64,000 bases of DNA from Hymenobacter sp. J193 (lineage in GTDB: Bacteria; Bacteroidota; Bacteroidia; Cytophagales; Hymenobacteraceae). The position numbers and the translations under genes are program-made. Below the pieces are notes generated by a model that made no database searches, had not been told where the DNA came from, and saw only the letters and a list, made by a program, of their open reading frames with translations. Positions 33,935 to 43,176 of this stretch are shown here, piece after piece (the first letter of the stretch is position 1; the number at the start of each line of letters is the position of its first letter). The stretch is taken from contig NZ_JAJONE010000001.1 in the NCBI RefSeq assembly GCF_024700075.1, positions 3,376,001 to 3,440,000 on the forward strand, given 5' to 3'.

Positions 33935-35371
33935 CTACGCCTCCTTAGGCTCAGGGCCGCGGAAGGCATCCGGGCCTTTCACGGCGGTGAGCTTCACCGG
34001 CCGTCCTTCCCGCGCCGACTGGTAAATGGCTTCCATGATGCGGTGGTCCTGCAGGCCTTCCTCCCCGGGCGTGTGGGGCTGCTTGTTTTCCAGGATGCAC
34101 TCCGAAAAGTGGTCCATTTCGGCCGCAAACTGGTTTTTGGTGGGTAGGGTAATCTGGTTCTGTATTTTGACCTTGCCCTCGGCGTGGGAGGTTTGCAGGC
34201 GCTGGCCCTGATAGGCGTAGGCGTTGTCGAGGTGCAGCCAGCCGCGCTCGGCATTCACGCGGTAGAACCGCGAGTCGTGGGTGTTGTAGTGGGTGATGCA
34301 GTTGACGATGACGCCGTCGGGGAAGCGCATCTGCCAGCTCATCATTTCCTCTACTTCTTTGAACAGCGGGTTGCCGGGCGTGCTGTGGCTGTAGGCAAAC
34401 ACCTCGGTGGGCTCGGTGCCCAGCACAAAGCGGGAGGTATTCAGGCAGTACAGCCCAATGTCGGGCAGGGCGCCGCCCCCAGCCAGGGCTTTCTTGTGGC
34501 GCCAGTGGTCGGGATTGGCTGAGCTTTGGCTGTTTTGGGTCTGGATGTATTTCACCTTCCCAAACTTGGCATCCCGAATCATCTGGCGCACCTGCCGGTT
34601 GTAGGGCTCATACTGAATGCGGTAAGCCACCATCAGCTTCACGTTGGCCTTTTTGCAGGCGTCAATCATCAATTCGCACTCCCGGGCCGAGTTGGCCATG
34701 GGCTTTTCGCAGAGGATGTGCTTGCCGGTTTTGGCGCCCCGAATCACGTACTCGGCGTGCAGGGAGTTGGGCAGCACAATGTAGATGGCGTGCACCTCGG
34801 GGTTGTCCTTCAGCTTTTCGTAGTCCTGGTAGCTGTAGCAGCTCTCGGGCTTGATACCGTACTGCGCGGCAACCTTCTTCAGCTTCTCGGGCGAGCCGCT
34901 CACCAGCGCCACCGGCTTCGACTTCTTGCACTCTCCAAAAGCCGGCAGCAACTCTTCCAGGGTAAGATGCCCCAGACCCACCAAGGCATAGCCCACTCGC
35001 TTATCCGGCGGCAGCGGCGTTGGCACGGGTCCCGATTTGGGGTCCACATCCGATTTCCACGCTTCCAGCTCAATCGGCTTGCTGGCATCGGCCGGCACCT
35101 TGGCCGGCGGCGACACGGCCTCCGACGACGGTACTTTCTGCCCGCCCGGCGCGGTATAGGTGGTAGCTTCTACTTCCGAGGCCGGTGTGCCTGTGGTCGG
35201 CGTGGCGTCGGCCGCCTTGGCATCCGGGGTGCCCGACTGGCAGCTGGCCAGCGTGGTAGCCGCCACGCCCACGGCCAGCCCGCGCCCGGCCAAGCTCAGA
35301 AACTCCTTGCGCGACACTTCCTGCCCGGCGTGGCGCAGGACGGTATTCAATAGTTCGTTGGTGAGGGCCAT
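33935..35371 (-). CDS. Gfo/Idh/MocA-family oxidoreductase, exported
   Basis: A 478-aa NAD(P)-dependent oxidoreductase related to glucose-fructose oxidoreductase and inositol dehydrogenases. The N-terminus has a Tat-like SRKEFLSLAGRGLAVGVAATTLASC: only one Arg of the twin pair, and a possible lipobox Cys44. An Ala/Thr/Pro linker follows to about 120. The Rossmann fold has RVGYALVGLGHLTLEELLPA and HILCEKPMANSARECELM (catalytic Lys in EKP). The C-terminal GFO domain contains GGGALPDIGLYCLN. Sugar substrate unknown. It probably acts outside the cytoplasm with a bound cofactor, as GFOR does. Confidence 0.85.
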   Translation of the reverse strand: MALTNELLNTVLRHAGQEVSRKEFLSLAGRGLAVGVAATTLASCQSGTPDAKAADATPTTGTPASEVEATTYTAPGGQKVPSSEAVSPPAKVPADASKPIELEAWKSDVDPKSGPVPTPLPPDKRVGYALVGLGHLTLEELLPAFGECKKSKPVALVSGSPEKLKKVAAQYGIKPESCYSYQDYEKLKDNPEVHAIYIVLPNSLHAEYVIRGAKTGKHILCEKPMANSARECELMIDACKKANVKLMVAYRIQYEPYNRQVRQMIRDAKFGKVKYIQTQNSQSSANPDHWRHKKALAGGGALPDIGLYCLNTSRFVLGTEPTEVFAYSHSTPGNPLFKEVEEMMSWQMRFPDGVIVNCITHYNTHDSRFYRVNAERGWLHLDNAYAYQGQRLQTSHAEGKVKIQNQITLPTKNQFAAEMDHFSECILENKQPHTPGEEGLQDHRIMEAIYQSAREGRPVKLTAVKGPDAFRGPEPKEA

Positions 35372-35937
35372 GGAGAAGAAGGGCGTTGGTATTGAGGTAA
35401 CGTGTAGGGCCAGGGTAAGCAGACGACGGGGAATGACAGTATTACCTGCTTTCCTAGAATGTCATCTGCTGAACGTTGCTACTTGGTTTACCCGGCACGG
35501 CGGGAAAAGGTTGACCTGTCAGCCTCGACCAATACGCCCCACAGATGCTATAGCAGCAGGGTAGGGGAGTGGGGTTCTATGACAAATTCTGGAACCAGTG
35601 TATTGAGGTTGTAGAGACGCATACTTGCGTCTCCTTGTTGAACAGCAGCCGGTGCAGATAAGCAGACGCAAGTATGCGTCTCTACCCTGTTCTAGAAACG
35701 GTTACGGTAGCTACCGAGAGCAGAGTAGCTTGACTTCATATGACGCTTCTGTGACCATATCAACTGATCTTTCTGTATTTTTGAAAAATTATTTTAATAC
35801 TTAACTAATTGATATACAGATATAATAACTAGTATTGCGAAATCAATACTTGACATTTTATTAAAGTAAAGCTTTAATTAGGCGTGCTGAATGCACAAAC
35901 AGCCAGCGCCTAAGCTTATAAACGGGCGCACTCTGCC
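35372..35937. other. Gene-free gap: palindrome plus AT-rich upstream region
   Basis: 566 bases between divergent genes. The first half carries the TAGAGACGC palindrome copy 2. The second half (about 35740-35885) is strongly AT-rich (AAAATTATTTTAATAC..., GATATACAGATATAATAAC) and is probably the regulatory region of the PBP4 gene; no exact TAnnTTTG box stands out. Confidence 0.55.
35611..35685. repeat. TAGAGACGC palindrome, copy 2
   Basis: Perfect 22-bp arms (GTAGAGACGCATACTTGCGT, continuing CT, at 35611-35632, and the complement at 35664-35685) around a 31-base loop. Same family as 33732-33814. Confidence 0.85.
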
Positions 35938-37290
35938 ATGGGCCGCCTGTATCTGCTTCTCCTGTTTGCACTTGTCTTCACTTGTGGCCCGGCTAACGCT
36001 TCCGGTGACGAAAACGCCGAGGCCGAAGTGGCTTTGCGGCGCGGGCCGCACTGGCTGCATAAGCTTATCAGCCGCTCACCGGTACTACAGCAGCACCACG
36101 TGGGCATGAGCTTGGTAGACGTAGCCACGGGTGAGCGGGTGTACCAGCTCAACGAAGAAGACTACTTCGTGCCAGCCAGCACCATGAAGCTGTTCAGCTT
36201 CTATGCGGGCCTGCACCTGCTGCCCGACTCCCTGCCCAGCCTGCGCTACGTGGTGCGCCACGACTCCCTGATCTTCTGGGGCACCGGCGACCCTACCCTG
36301 CTGCACGGCGACGTGCCCTCCGGTCGGGCCTTCCGGTTTCTGCAAAGCCGCCCCGAAAAGCTGTTCTACATGCCCATTCCGTGCGTGGATACCTTCGGGC
36401 CGGGCTGGAGCTGGGACGACTACAATTACTACTACCAGCCGGAGCGCGGCCCTTTTCCGATCTACGGCAACACCGTGCGCTTCTACGCCCGCGCTGGCCA
36501 AAGTCAGCCGCGGGTGCTGCCAGCCGTGTTTACGGCCAGCGTGGAGCCGGCCCCGGCCCAGTACCACAGCACCTCCGATCATGTGCGGCGGGCCGTACTG
36601 GAAAACCGCTTTTTCGTGCTGCCCAGCCAGAAAAGCTGGATTGACGAAACACCTTTCCGGACCAGCACCGGCCTGCTGTCCTCGCTGCTGCAGGATACCC
36701 TACGCAAAAATGTGGGGCAGCTGCCCTGGCAGCCGGGTTTTGTTGGGGCCGATATGCAAACCATAAACGGTCTACGCGCGGATTCCTTGTACCGGCGCAT
36801 GCTGCGGGTGTCCGACAACTTTCTGGCTGAACAGCTGCTGCTGATGTGCTCCACGCAGCTGGGTGCCGATTCCCTGAGCACGGAACGCGTCATCCGGCAG
36901 GTGCAGCGCCAGCTCCTCACGGATTTGCCCGATACGCTGCGCTGGGTGGATGGCTCCGGGCTGTCGCGCCTGAACCTGACTACACCCCGCACCCTCACCG
37001 CCCTGCTCCTGAAGCTGCACCGCGAAGTACCCGAAAAGCGCCTGTTCGACCTGCTGGCCGCCGGCGGGCGCCAGGGCACCCTGCGCCGCCGCTACCGCGA
37101 CCCGCGCGGCCTCTGGCTCTGGGGCAAAACCGGCACCCTCACCAACATCCACAACCTGACGGGCTACCTGCGCACCCGCAAAGGTCGCGTGCTGGCCTTC
37201 AGCTTCCTGAACAACAACATCCCCGGCGACGACACGGCCGTGCGCAACGAGATGGAACGAATCCTGACCCAGGTGCGGGAGCGGCTTTAG
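35938..37290 (+). CDS. dacB: D-alanyl-D-alanine carboxypeptidase/endopeptidase (PBP4 type, S13)
   Basis: A 450-aa periplasmic peptidoglycan peptidase. The signal peptide (about 1-21, LLLLFALVFTCGPANA) leads into the penicillin-binding fold. The catalytic SxxK is ASTMK (Ser81, Lys84), SxN is SDN at 292-294, and KTG is at 397-399 in LWGKTGTLTN. Spacing between SxxK and SxN is large, as expected for class C PBPs with inserted domains. It trims or opens peptide cross-links. It converges with and overlaps the next gene by 4 bases. No dedicated regulator nearby. Confidence 0.9.
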   Translation: MGRLYLLLLFALVFTCGPANASGDENAEAEVALRRGPHWLHKLISRSPVLQQHHVGMSLVDVATGERVYQLNEEDYFVPASTMKLFSFYAGLHLLPDSLPSLRYVVRHDSLIFWGTGDPTLLHGDVPSGRAFRFLQSRPEKLFYMPIPCVDTFGPGWSWDDYNYYYQPERGPFPIYGNTVRFYARAGQSQPRVLPAVFTASVEPAPAQYHSTSDHVRRAVLENRFFVLPSQKSWIDETPFRTSTGLLSSLLQDTLRKNVGQLPWQPGFVGADMQTINGLRADSLYRRMLRVSDNFLAEQLLLMCSTQLGADSLSTERVIRQVQRQLLTDLPDTLRWVDGSGLSRLNLTTPRTLTALLLKLHREVPEKRLFDLLAAGGRQGTLRRRYRDPRGLWLWGKTGTLTNIHNLTGYLRTRKGRVLAFSFLNNNIPGDDTAVRNEMERILTQVRERL

Positions 37291-37793
37291 CAGCTTTGGT
37301 ACAGCCACCGGTAATGGGTGCCCGTCCAGTACAGAATGCCGCCTTTCTCGCCATCCGAAAATTCAATGGCCGAGTAGCGCAAGGTAACAGGACGTTCCCG
37401 CAGGGTTTCCTGCTTGTCTAGATACACCTCGTACGTCTTCCGCTTGGTGAAAATCTTCCACTGAGTAGCCCAAGCTAAGCTTCCTTTTGGAAGCTCATCA
37501 GTCGGGTTGCTGGTAGTACCAATCATGAACGGCGCGGCCTGTCCCTGGTGGAAGATAATAACGCCCTGGCTGCCGGTAACGCGCCGGACTACGGGTATGG
37601 CCACATCTACTTTTCCGTCCCCGTTGAAGTCAGCCTGCAGCAAGGCAGTGTGCAGGTAGTTGCTGCGGCTGAACGTTTGATCAAGCTTTTGCTGCTGCCA
37701 CTGGGTCTGCGCCCACGCGGGTAAGGCCGCGTAGTGTGGCTTGGAAGCCAGTAGAGGCAGGCTGAGAAGCAGGGTGATGGGTATCATATACAT
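37287..37793 (-). CDS. Hypothetical exported protein with a DxNGDGxxD motif
   Basis: About 168 aa from ATG 37793 (MYMIPITLLLSLPLLA signal sequence); upstream in-frame ATG 37823 is possible. A single ADFNGDGKVDVAIPVV motif around residue 55-70 resembles a calcium-binding FG-GAP/dockerin-type loop. The C-terminal part (KRKTYEVYLDKQETLRERPV...WTGTHYRWLYQSC) resembles proteins annotated as VCBS-like or hypothetical. Function unknown. It is convergent with dacB. Confidence 0.6.
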   Translation of the reverse strand: MYMIPITLLLSLPLLASKPHYAALPAWAQTQWQQQKLDQTFSRSNYLHTALLQADFNGDGKVDVAIPVVRRVTGSQGVIIFHQGQAAPFMIGTTSNPTDELPKGSLAWATQWKIFTKRKTYEVYLDKQETLRERPVTLRYSAIEFSDGEKGGILYWTGTHYRWLYQSC

Positions 37794-37933
37794 ATAAAGT
37801 ATACTTTGCTCGGTAAAGAGCATGTGCTTCTTCTGTAAAGAAGGCGAATCATCGGCGGTAGATAATAGTATAGCAAATATGCGCCTTAACGTTAGGGATT
37901 AGTGAAAGCATTTATGTAGGGCTAGATAAATTT

Positions 37934-39886
37934 TTAGAAAGGTAGTTCTTCCGTCTGTTCATGAGGAGTTTTAAACAGCTCAGGTTGGCGCTGAAGCAAT
38001 AGCGTATGTTGCGCAGGAGTCAGAAATATATACCCTTCGCCATCCAGGCAAGGGTAGAACTTTCCCGCCTGCTTCTGCGCACTTAAAGCGTGATTTATCA
38101 GATCAATAAATTTGCTATCCAACCAATCAGAATGCACCGTAAGCTTGGTTCGGTAAAAGTGTCCATTCAACCAAAAGCTATAGGGAATGGTCGGTTGAGT
38201 CGGAAACTTGGTGCCGAAGCCATCCTGTATAGCAGTCGGTACGAATAGGCCGCGGGAGATAGCAGCTAAAGCCTGGGTATGCGCCGCGTAAGGATAAGGC
38301 GGATTTGCTGACTCCCAATCGAATGCATATATAACTTTCGGATAACTGAGCAAGACTTCAGCCACACTGGTCTGGAGCCCGCTCAAGGCGGCTTGGCGGC
38401 CCTGGGTCTTTTCGGCCGCAGATAAATGGGAGAACAGGCCCAAGGTGGTGTACCAATCCAGCAGTTTCTCAACGCTGGCTGAATTATAGCGGTTGTCGTG
38501 TGATTCCTGGGATAGGAAATAGCTGCCGGTGCCCCATAGCTCACGTTGCTGCGCAGTCATAATCAATAGACCCAGTCGCTCATTGCCGTACACCGATTGA
38601 GCGTCGGGTGTGTGGGCTAAGTAGAGACGCAAAGGCGAGTTTTGGTCTGCCAGCCACTGGTTGATGCTATAGTGAAAAGCTTCGCCCACCTCTGCGCCTG
38701 TGGGAGCAGCAGGCTCTGTACCATCCTTGCGCCGGTAGCTTTGCAAGAAAGTGTTTTCGTAGTGCCTTCCGTGGGCCTGAAAGCGAAGGGTTGTTTCTTG
38801 CCGCAGTAGATCGGTGCCATCATTGTGCGCCTGAGTTGTCACCTGCAAGTCATTGTACTGGAAATCCGGTAGCAAGCTCTGCACATGCGCAAACAATGCT
38901 GGATACAGCTTCTGGGGCGCCCTTGGTAGATTCCGCAGGTCGAGTATGCGGCCCTGCTTGCAGTATCCCACGATTTCAAACGGGCTTTTTAACTCATAAG
39001 GGCGAGTATCCCGGTTGAGTTGCTGTCGTTGCGCCGGACTCAGCTGCCCTGTTTTCTCCAACTGGTCGAGCCAGTGCCCTTGCCGGATTTGGTCTTGGGC
39101 ATATGTAGCCCGGCGCTGCATCAGTTCGGCAGCGGTTTGACATACCTGCGCTTCTGTTTGCAACTCGCCTTGCTGCAATTGTTGCCGAATCTGCTGGTGA
39201 ACGGCTGTTGTTATTAGCTGTAGCGCCAGCAAGTCGTCGGCCGTGCGGGTGCGGGTTTTGCCGAATACGCTGCGCCGCTCACTAATCCAATGCTGCGTAC
39301 CAGGCCCACCGCCCAGCGGCGGATAGATAGTCCAGCCTTGCAAGAGCACAGAATCTTCTGTGGGAACAGCATCTTCTATTTTTAGGCGGGCCGGAAGCTG
39401 CTCATACTGCCAGCGCAGTAAGGCGGCGGTGTCGCCGTTGAAGCGGGCCAACTCCTTTGCCTGCTGGTCTAGGGCCGCTTGTTGTTTGGCTTCAGTCGCG
39501 CTATCAGGAGGAGCAAGGGCTTGGCCGGCAATGTAAATGTCACTGAGGTACTCGTTCATCTCCCTGTCATCGGTTTCCGAGGGGAGAGTTCGGTAGCTGA
39601 ATTCTGCCTGAAAAGCCTCGGCGCAGAAAGCCAGGATAGTGGCTTGGTTGGTTACGTGATGCTCCTGCGTGGTCTGCTGAATGGGGTCGGTCCGCTCATA
39701 CTTCAGCAAGCCCAGGCGCATACGGCGCAGCAGCTCATCGCGCCCGGCTGCGGTAAGCACATGGCGTTGATAAAGCTGTTCAGCCGTAGTATCAAAGGCC
39801 ACAGACGGAGGTTTCTGCAGCAGCCAGACGACAGTTGCTGCCACCAGCGCAAGACCTAGAAGTCCTATAATCGGCAAGGCTTTCAT
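37934..39886 (-). CDS. Large single-TM protein of unknown function
   Basis: A 650-aa protein with one N-terminal TM helix (about 4-24, LPIIGLLGLALVAATVVWLL), so the rest probably projects into the periplasm. I recognise no domain. It is Gln/Leu-rich with alpha-helical stretches (for example 225-300, AVHQQIRQQLQQGELQTEAQ) and a C-terminal part with LDGEGYIFLTPAQHTLLLQRQ. GC and codon use are a little lower than neighbours. It follows the SerB-SerA gene in the same direction after 27 bases, so it may be co-transcribed. Confidence 0.6.
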   Translation of the reverse strand: MKALPIIGLLGLALVAATVVWLLQKPPSVAFDTTAEQLYQRHVLTAAGRDELLRRMRLGLLKYERTDPIQQTTQEHHVTNQATILAFCAEAFQAEFSYRTLPSETDDREMNEYLSDIYIAGQALAPPDSATEAKQQAALDQQAKELARFNGDTAALLRWQYEQLPARLKIEDAVPTEDSVLLQGWTIYPPLGGGPGTQHWISERRSVFGKTRTRTADDLLALQLITTAVHQQIRQQLQQGELQTEAQVCQTAAELMQRRATYAQDQIRQGHWLDQLEKTGQLSPAQRQQLNRDTRPYELKSPFEIVGYCKQGRILDLRNLPRAPQKLYPALFAHVQSLLPDFQYNDLQVTTQAHNDGTDLLRQETTLRFQAHGRHYENTFLQSYRRKDGTEPAAPTGAEVGEAFHYSINQWLADQNSPLRLYLAHTPDAQSVYGNERLGLLIMTAQQRELWGTGSYFLSQESHDNRYNSASVEKLLDWYTTLGLFSHLSAAEKTQGRQAALSGLQTSVAEVLLSYPKVIYAFDWESANPPYPYAAHTQALAAISRGLFVPTAIQDGFGTKFPTQPTIPYSFWLNGHFYRTKLTVHSDWLDSKFIDLINHALSAQKQAGKFYPCLDGEGYIFLTPAQHTLLLQRQPELFKTPHEQTEELPF

Positions 39887-39913
39887 AAGATTTTGAGGCC
39901 CGCTGGAGGAGGT

Positions 39914-41815
39914 CTAGTACAGCACCCGGAACTTGATGGTGTGCTCTACTTTGCGCAGCTCGCCGATAACCTCTTGCTCGTATTCCTTGTCGATGTCGGT
40001 GATGACGTAGCCGATGTGCTCGTTGGTTTTCAGGTACTGGCCGAGGATGTTGACATGGTGCTGAGCCAGTACGTTGTTGATGCGGGCCAGCACGCCGGGC
40101 ACGTTGTGGTGAATGTGGATGAGGCGGTGGGCCTGCTGCTCGGGCAGCTGGATGTTGGGAAAATTAACGCTCTGCTGGGTGTTGCCGGTATTCACATATT
40201 GCATGATACGTTCCGGCACAAACTCGGCAATGTTGCGCTGAGCCTCAGCCGTGCTGCCGCCGATGTGGGGCGTGAGCAGCACGTTGGGCAGGCCGCGCAG
40301 CTCGCTCTCGAAGCTTTCCTGGTTGGTTTTGGGCTCATAGGGAAATACATCCACGGCCGCCCCGCCCAGGTGGCCCGAGCGGAGCACGGCGGCCAAGGCC
40401 GGCACGTCCACCACGTGGCCGCGGCTGTTGTTGAGCAGCAGGGCGCCGGGCTTCATCAAGGCCAGCTCGGCGGCCCCAATGAGGTTGGTATTGGTCGGGC
40501 GGCCGTCCACGTGCAGGGTCACGATGTCGGCCTGCTGAAGCAGCTCCTGCAGGGTGCGCACTTTCACGGCGTTGCCCAGCTGCAGCTTTTCGGCCACGTC
40601 GTAGTAGAGTACCTGCATGCCTACGGCCTCGGCCACCACCGAGAGCTGGGAGCCGATGTTGCCGTAGCCGATGATGCCCAGCTTCTTGCCCCGGATTTCA
40701 AACGAGCCCCCAGCCGACTTGTCCCACGTCCCCTGGTGCATCTTGGGGTTCTTCTCGGGGATGCGGCGGGCCAGCATGATGATTTCGCCCAGGGCCAGCT
40801 CTACCACCGAGCGGGTGTTTGAGAAGGGGGCGTTGAACACGGCCACGCCCTTTTTCATGCAGCCTGCCAGGTCAATCTGGTTGGTGCCGATGCAGAACGC
40901 GCCGATGCTGATGAGGCGGTTGGCGGCGTCGAGTACGCGCTGCGTTACCTGGGTTTTGGAGCGGATACCCAGAATGCTTACCCCTTCAATCTGCTGAATC
41001 AGTTCTTCTTCGTCGAGGCCGCCGGGCACGGTGTCCACCTGGTAGCCTTCCTGGCGGAACAGCTCGGCGGCGCGCGGATCGGGGTTTTCGAGGAGCAGGA
41101 CGCGGATGCGGTTTTTGGGGTACGAGAGGGTCATCGGAAGCTTGTTCTGGTAGAGAAATTCGTCGAAGGAAGGCAGCACCTCGTCGGCGCGGGCTACTAC
41201 GGACGCCCGGTGCACGTTTTCGGTGAAGGCGTAGAACCGGTCGGCCAGGCCCGCCTCCCGGATCTGGTAGTCGGTGTACCCGTCGCCGAGGGCGTACACG
41301 GGGCCGTTGAGGTCGAGCTGGCGCAGCTGCAGGATCTTGCCCCCGTCGCGGCTGAGCACATTTTCGGTGTCGAAGCCCGTAATGCGGCCATCGGTGTCGA
41401 AGGTGAAAGTGTTGGCCAGCACGTGGGCTGCGTCGATGCCAAACTCGGCCACAACGGGTTCGATAAACTCCCGGAAGCCGCTGCTCACGATGTACACCCG
41501 CCCCGGAAACTGCTCGAAGAAGCCGCGGTTGCGCCGGATGCTTTCCGATACCTTGCCTTTCAGTCGCTCCACCAGCAGACCAATATGCTCGCGCCGGGCC
41601 GGCAGCAGCGCCAGCCGCTGCTTCAGGGACTCCGAAAAGCTCAGCTCCCCGCTCATGCCCCGGTCAGTGAGGGCCCGGATGGCGCCCACCACTTCCTCCC
41701 GGTTGGGCTGACCGGTAAGGGCAATATCGGCCAGCTCGTCCAGGCCTTCTACCTGGGTAAATGTGCTGTCAAAATCGATGATAAGGTAGGGAAGCGGTGT
41801 GCGAGGTTCGGGCAT
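39914..41815 (-). CDS. SerB-SerA fusion: phosphoserine phosphatase + 3-phosphoglycerate dehydrogenase
   Basis: A 633-aa two-enzyme protein. Residues 1-215 form a HAD phosphatase: LIIDFDSTFTQ (Asp14, Asp16), VYIVSSGFREFIEP and YALGDGYTDYQI. About 230-550 is a D-3-phosphoglycerate dehydrogenase: KLGIIGYGNIGSQLSVVAEA (Rossmann), LLLNNSRGHVVDV and NVLLTPHIGGSTAEAQ. About 560-633 is an ACT domain (HIHHNVPGVLARINNVL), the usual serine sensor. It covers the first and last steps of phosphorylated serine synthesis. ATG 41815 (MPEPRTPLPY) was chosen. A TACCTTGC near-consensus box lies just upstream. Confidence 0.93.
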   Translation of the reverse strand: MPEPRTPLPYLIIDFDSTFTQVEGLDELADIALTGQPNREEVVGAIRALTDRGMSGELSFSESLKQRLALLPARREHIGLLVERLKGKVSESIRRNRGFFEQFPGRVYIVSSGFREFIEPVVAEFGIDAAHVLANTFTFDTDGRITGFDTENVLSRDGGKILQLRQLDLNGPVYALGDGYTDYQIREAGLADRFYAFTENVHRASVVARADEVLPSFDEFLYQNKLPMTLSYPKNRIRVLLLENPDPRAAELFRQEGYQVDTVPGGLDEEELIQQIEGVSILGIRSKTQVTQRVLDAANRLISIGAFCIGTNQIDLAGCMKKGVAVFNAPFSNTRSVVELALGEIIMLARRIPEKNPKMHQGTWDKSAGGSFEIRGKKLGIIGYGNIGSQLSVVAEAVGMQVLYYDVAEKLQLGNAVKVRTLQELLQQADIVTLHVDGRPTNTNLIGAAELALMKPGALLLNNSRGHVVDVPALAAVLRSGHLGGAAVDVFPYEPKTNQESFESELRGLPNVLLTPHIGGSTAEAQRNIAEFVPERIMQYVNTGNTQQSVNFPNIQLPEQQAHRLIHIHHNVPGVLARINNVLAQHHVNILGQYLKTNEHIGYVITDIDKEYEQEVIGELRKVEHTIKFRVLY

Positions 41816-41958
41816 GATGGGGGCAAGGTAGAACGCGGCGGGCAAATAAGGGCAAGCCGGCGGCGGCCCGTTCTACGATTTCAAACCGAAACCCGCCTAT
41901 TCCAGCGGCTTATGCAACGAAATGGCCGCTTCCGGAATCCTCTTACTAAACCACCGCT

Positions 41959-42660
41959 ATGAAACCACTTCTTCTCACTGCCTCCCTGCTGCTGCTGCCG
42001 CTGCTGGCTTCCGCCCAGCAAGTCGAATGGTCGGGACAGATTACTACGGGCGTGGCCGCTTTCCGGGGCGCTTCGGCCGAAAGCTCTTCCGCCATCAACG
42101 TAAACGACAGCAGGCCCGAGGCCTCGTACACCAACAACCCCTACGGCCGCCGCTGGGGGCTCTCCTACGGGGCGGCGGTGCAGGGCCAATTTGTGGGCCG
42201 GCGCGGGTTGCTGCTGGGCGCCCAGCTGGGCTACGATCTGCTGCGCCCCGCCGTGCGGATTACCGGGGTCAATACGAATCTGCGTCCCTTCAACCAGGTG
42301 GAAGGCGAAGCTCACCTCAACAATCAGTTTATCAGCCTGAACCCCTACCTGGGCCAGCGGCTGCGCATGGGCGAGGTAGCGCTGGATATGACGGTAGGCA
42401 TGGAAATAGCGCGCCAGTTGGCCTGCCGGGAAAAGGCGCAATACACCCTCAATGGCACCGACCTCGAAACCAACCGCGACCGTGCCACTCAGTTCTGGGA
42501 TACTCGGCTGCGCGCCGGCCTGACCCTGAGCCGGGGGCCGCTGAGCTTGACGGCCAGCTACGCCCACGGACTCAGCAACTACAAAGAAGGCTGGGTAGGC
42601 GGCGTGAATGAGGCCTACATGCGCGTACTGCGCCTGGGCGGAGCCTACCGCTTCCACTAG
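41959..42660 (+). CDS. Outer-membrane beta-barrel protein
   Basis: A 233-aa exported protein with signal peptide MKPLLLTASLLLLPLLASAQ. Alternating hydrophobic/polar strands with aromatic ends follow (WGLSYGAAVQGQFVGRRGLL, LLGAQLGYDLLRPAVRITGV, LTASYAHGLSNYK), and it ends in LRLGGAYRFH, a C-terminal strand with an aromatic near the end as in barrels. Probably an eight- to ten-stranded porin-like protein; ligand unknown. A strong terminator follows. Confidence 0.75.
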   Translation: MKPLLLTASLLLLPLLASAQQVEWSGQITTGVAAFRGASAESSSAINVNDSRPEASYTNNPYGRRWGLSYGAAVQGQFVGRRGLLLGAQLGYDLLRPAVRITGVNTNLRPFNQVEGEAHLNNQFISLNPYLGQRLRMGEVALDMTVGMEIARQLACREKAQYTLNGTDLETNRDRATQFWDTRLRAGLTLSRGPLSLTASYAHGLSNYKEGWVGGVNEAYMRVLRLGGAYRFH

Positions 42661-42705
42661 GTCCCGGCCATCAGGACTAACTTTGGGCCAGTTGATGGAT
42701 ACCCA

Positions 42706-42742
42706 CAACGCCCCGGCCAATAGGCCGGGGCGTTGTTTTTTG
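42706..42742 (+). terminator. Rho-independent terminator after the beta-barrel gene
   Basis: CAACGCCCCGGCC (42706-42718) pairs with GGCCGGGGCGTTG (42723-42735) around an AATA loop and is followed by six T residues. Confidence 0.88.
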
Positions 42743-42751
42743 CCGGGCCGC

Positions 42752-43141
42752 TCACACCTCGTAGAATTCCAGTGGCAGCCCGTCGGGGTCCTGAATGAAG
42801 GTGAAGCGCCGCCCGGTAAACTCATCCGTCCGCAGCGGCTCGGCAGTTACTCCCTGCGCCGTCAGTGCCCGTACGGTGGCTTCGATATCGGCTACGGCGA
42901 AGGCCAGGTGGCGCAGGCCGGCGGCTTCGGGCCGGGAAAGGCGCGGGGGCGTCTCGGGAAAAGAAAACAGTTCGATAATGTACTGGCTGCCCAGCGCCAG
43001 ATCCAGCTTCCACGACTGTCGCTCTGCCCGGTACACTTCCCGAAGGATGCGCAGCCCCAGCACCTCCGTATAGAACCGCCTGGAAACGGCATAGTCGGAG
43101 CAGATGAGGGCAATGTGATGGACGTGAAGCAGCGGCAGCAT
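42752..43141 (-). CDS. VOC-family protein (glyoxalase-like, YaeR/SMU1112c type)
   Basis: A 129-aa vicinal-oxygen-chelate protein with two beta-alpha-beta-beta-beta modules. HVHHIALICSDYAVSRRFY begins the first and GLRHLAFAVADIEATVRAL the second, ending FIQDPDGLPLEFYEV. His and Glu residues at the ends of the modules form the metal site. Reaction unknown; this subgroup is annotated as lactoylglutathione-lyase-like. ATG 43141 (MLPLLHVHH) was chosen; the longer frame overlaps the DUF421 gene. Confidence 0.85.
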   Translation of the reverse strand: MLPLLHVHHIALICSDYAVSRRFYTEVLGLRILREVYRAERQSWKLDLALGSQYIIELFSFPETPPRLSRPEAAGLRHLAFAVADIEATVRALTAQGVTAEPLRTDEFTGRRFTFIQDPDGLPLEFYEV

Positions 43142-43176
43142 AGGCGCAAAATGAAAGCAGGATAGCAGCTCGCAAG

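Noticed and set aside
33532..35685. CRISPR array
   Set aside because: The repeats here are single palindromes of different families, not evenly spaced direct repeats with unique spacers, and no cas gene is present.
41881..42825. A 314-codon minus-strand frame over the beta-barrel gene
   Set aside because: The plus strand has a signal peptide, barrel-like strands and a proper terminator; the minus frame crosses that terminator and has no recognisable motif.
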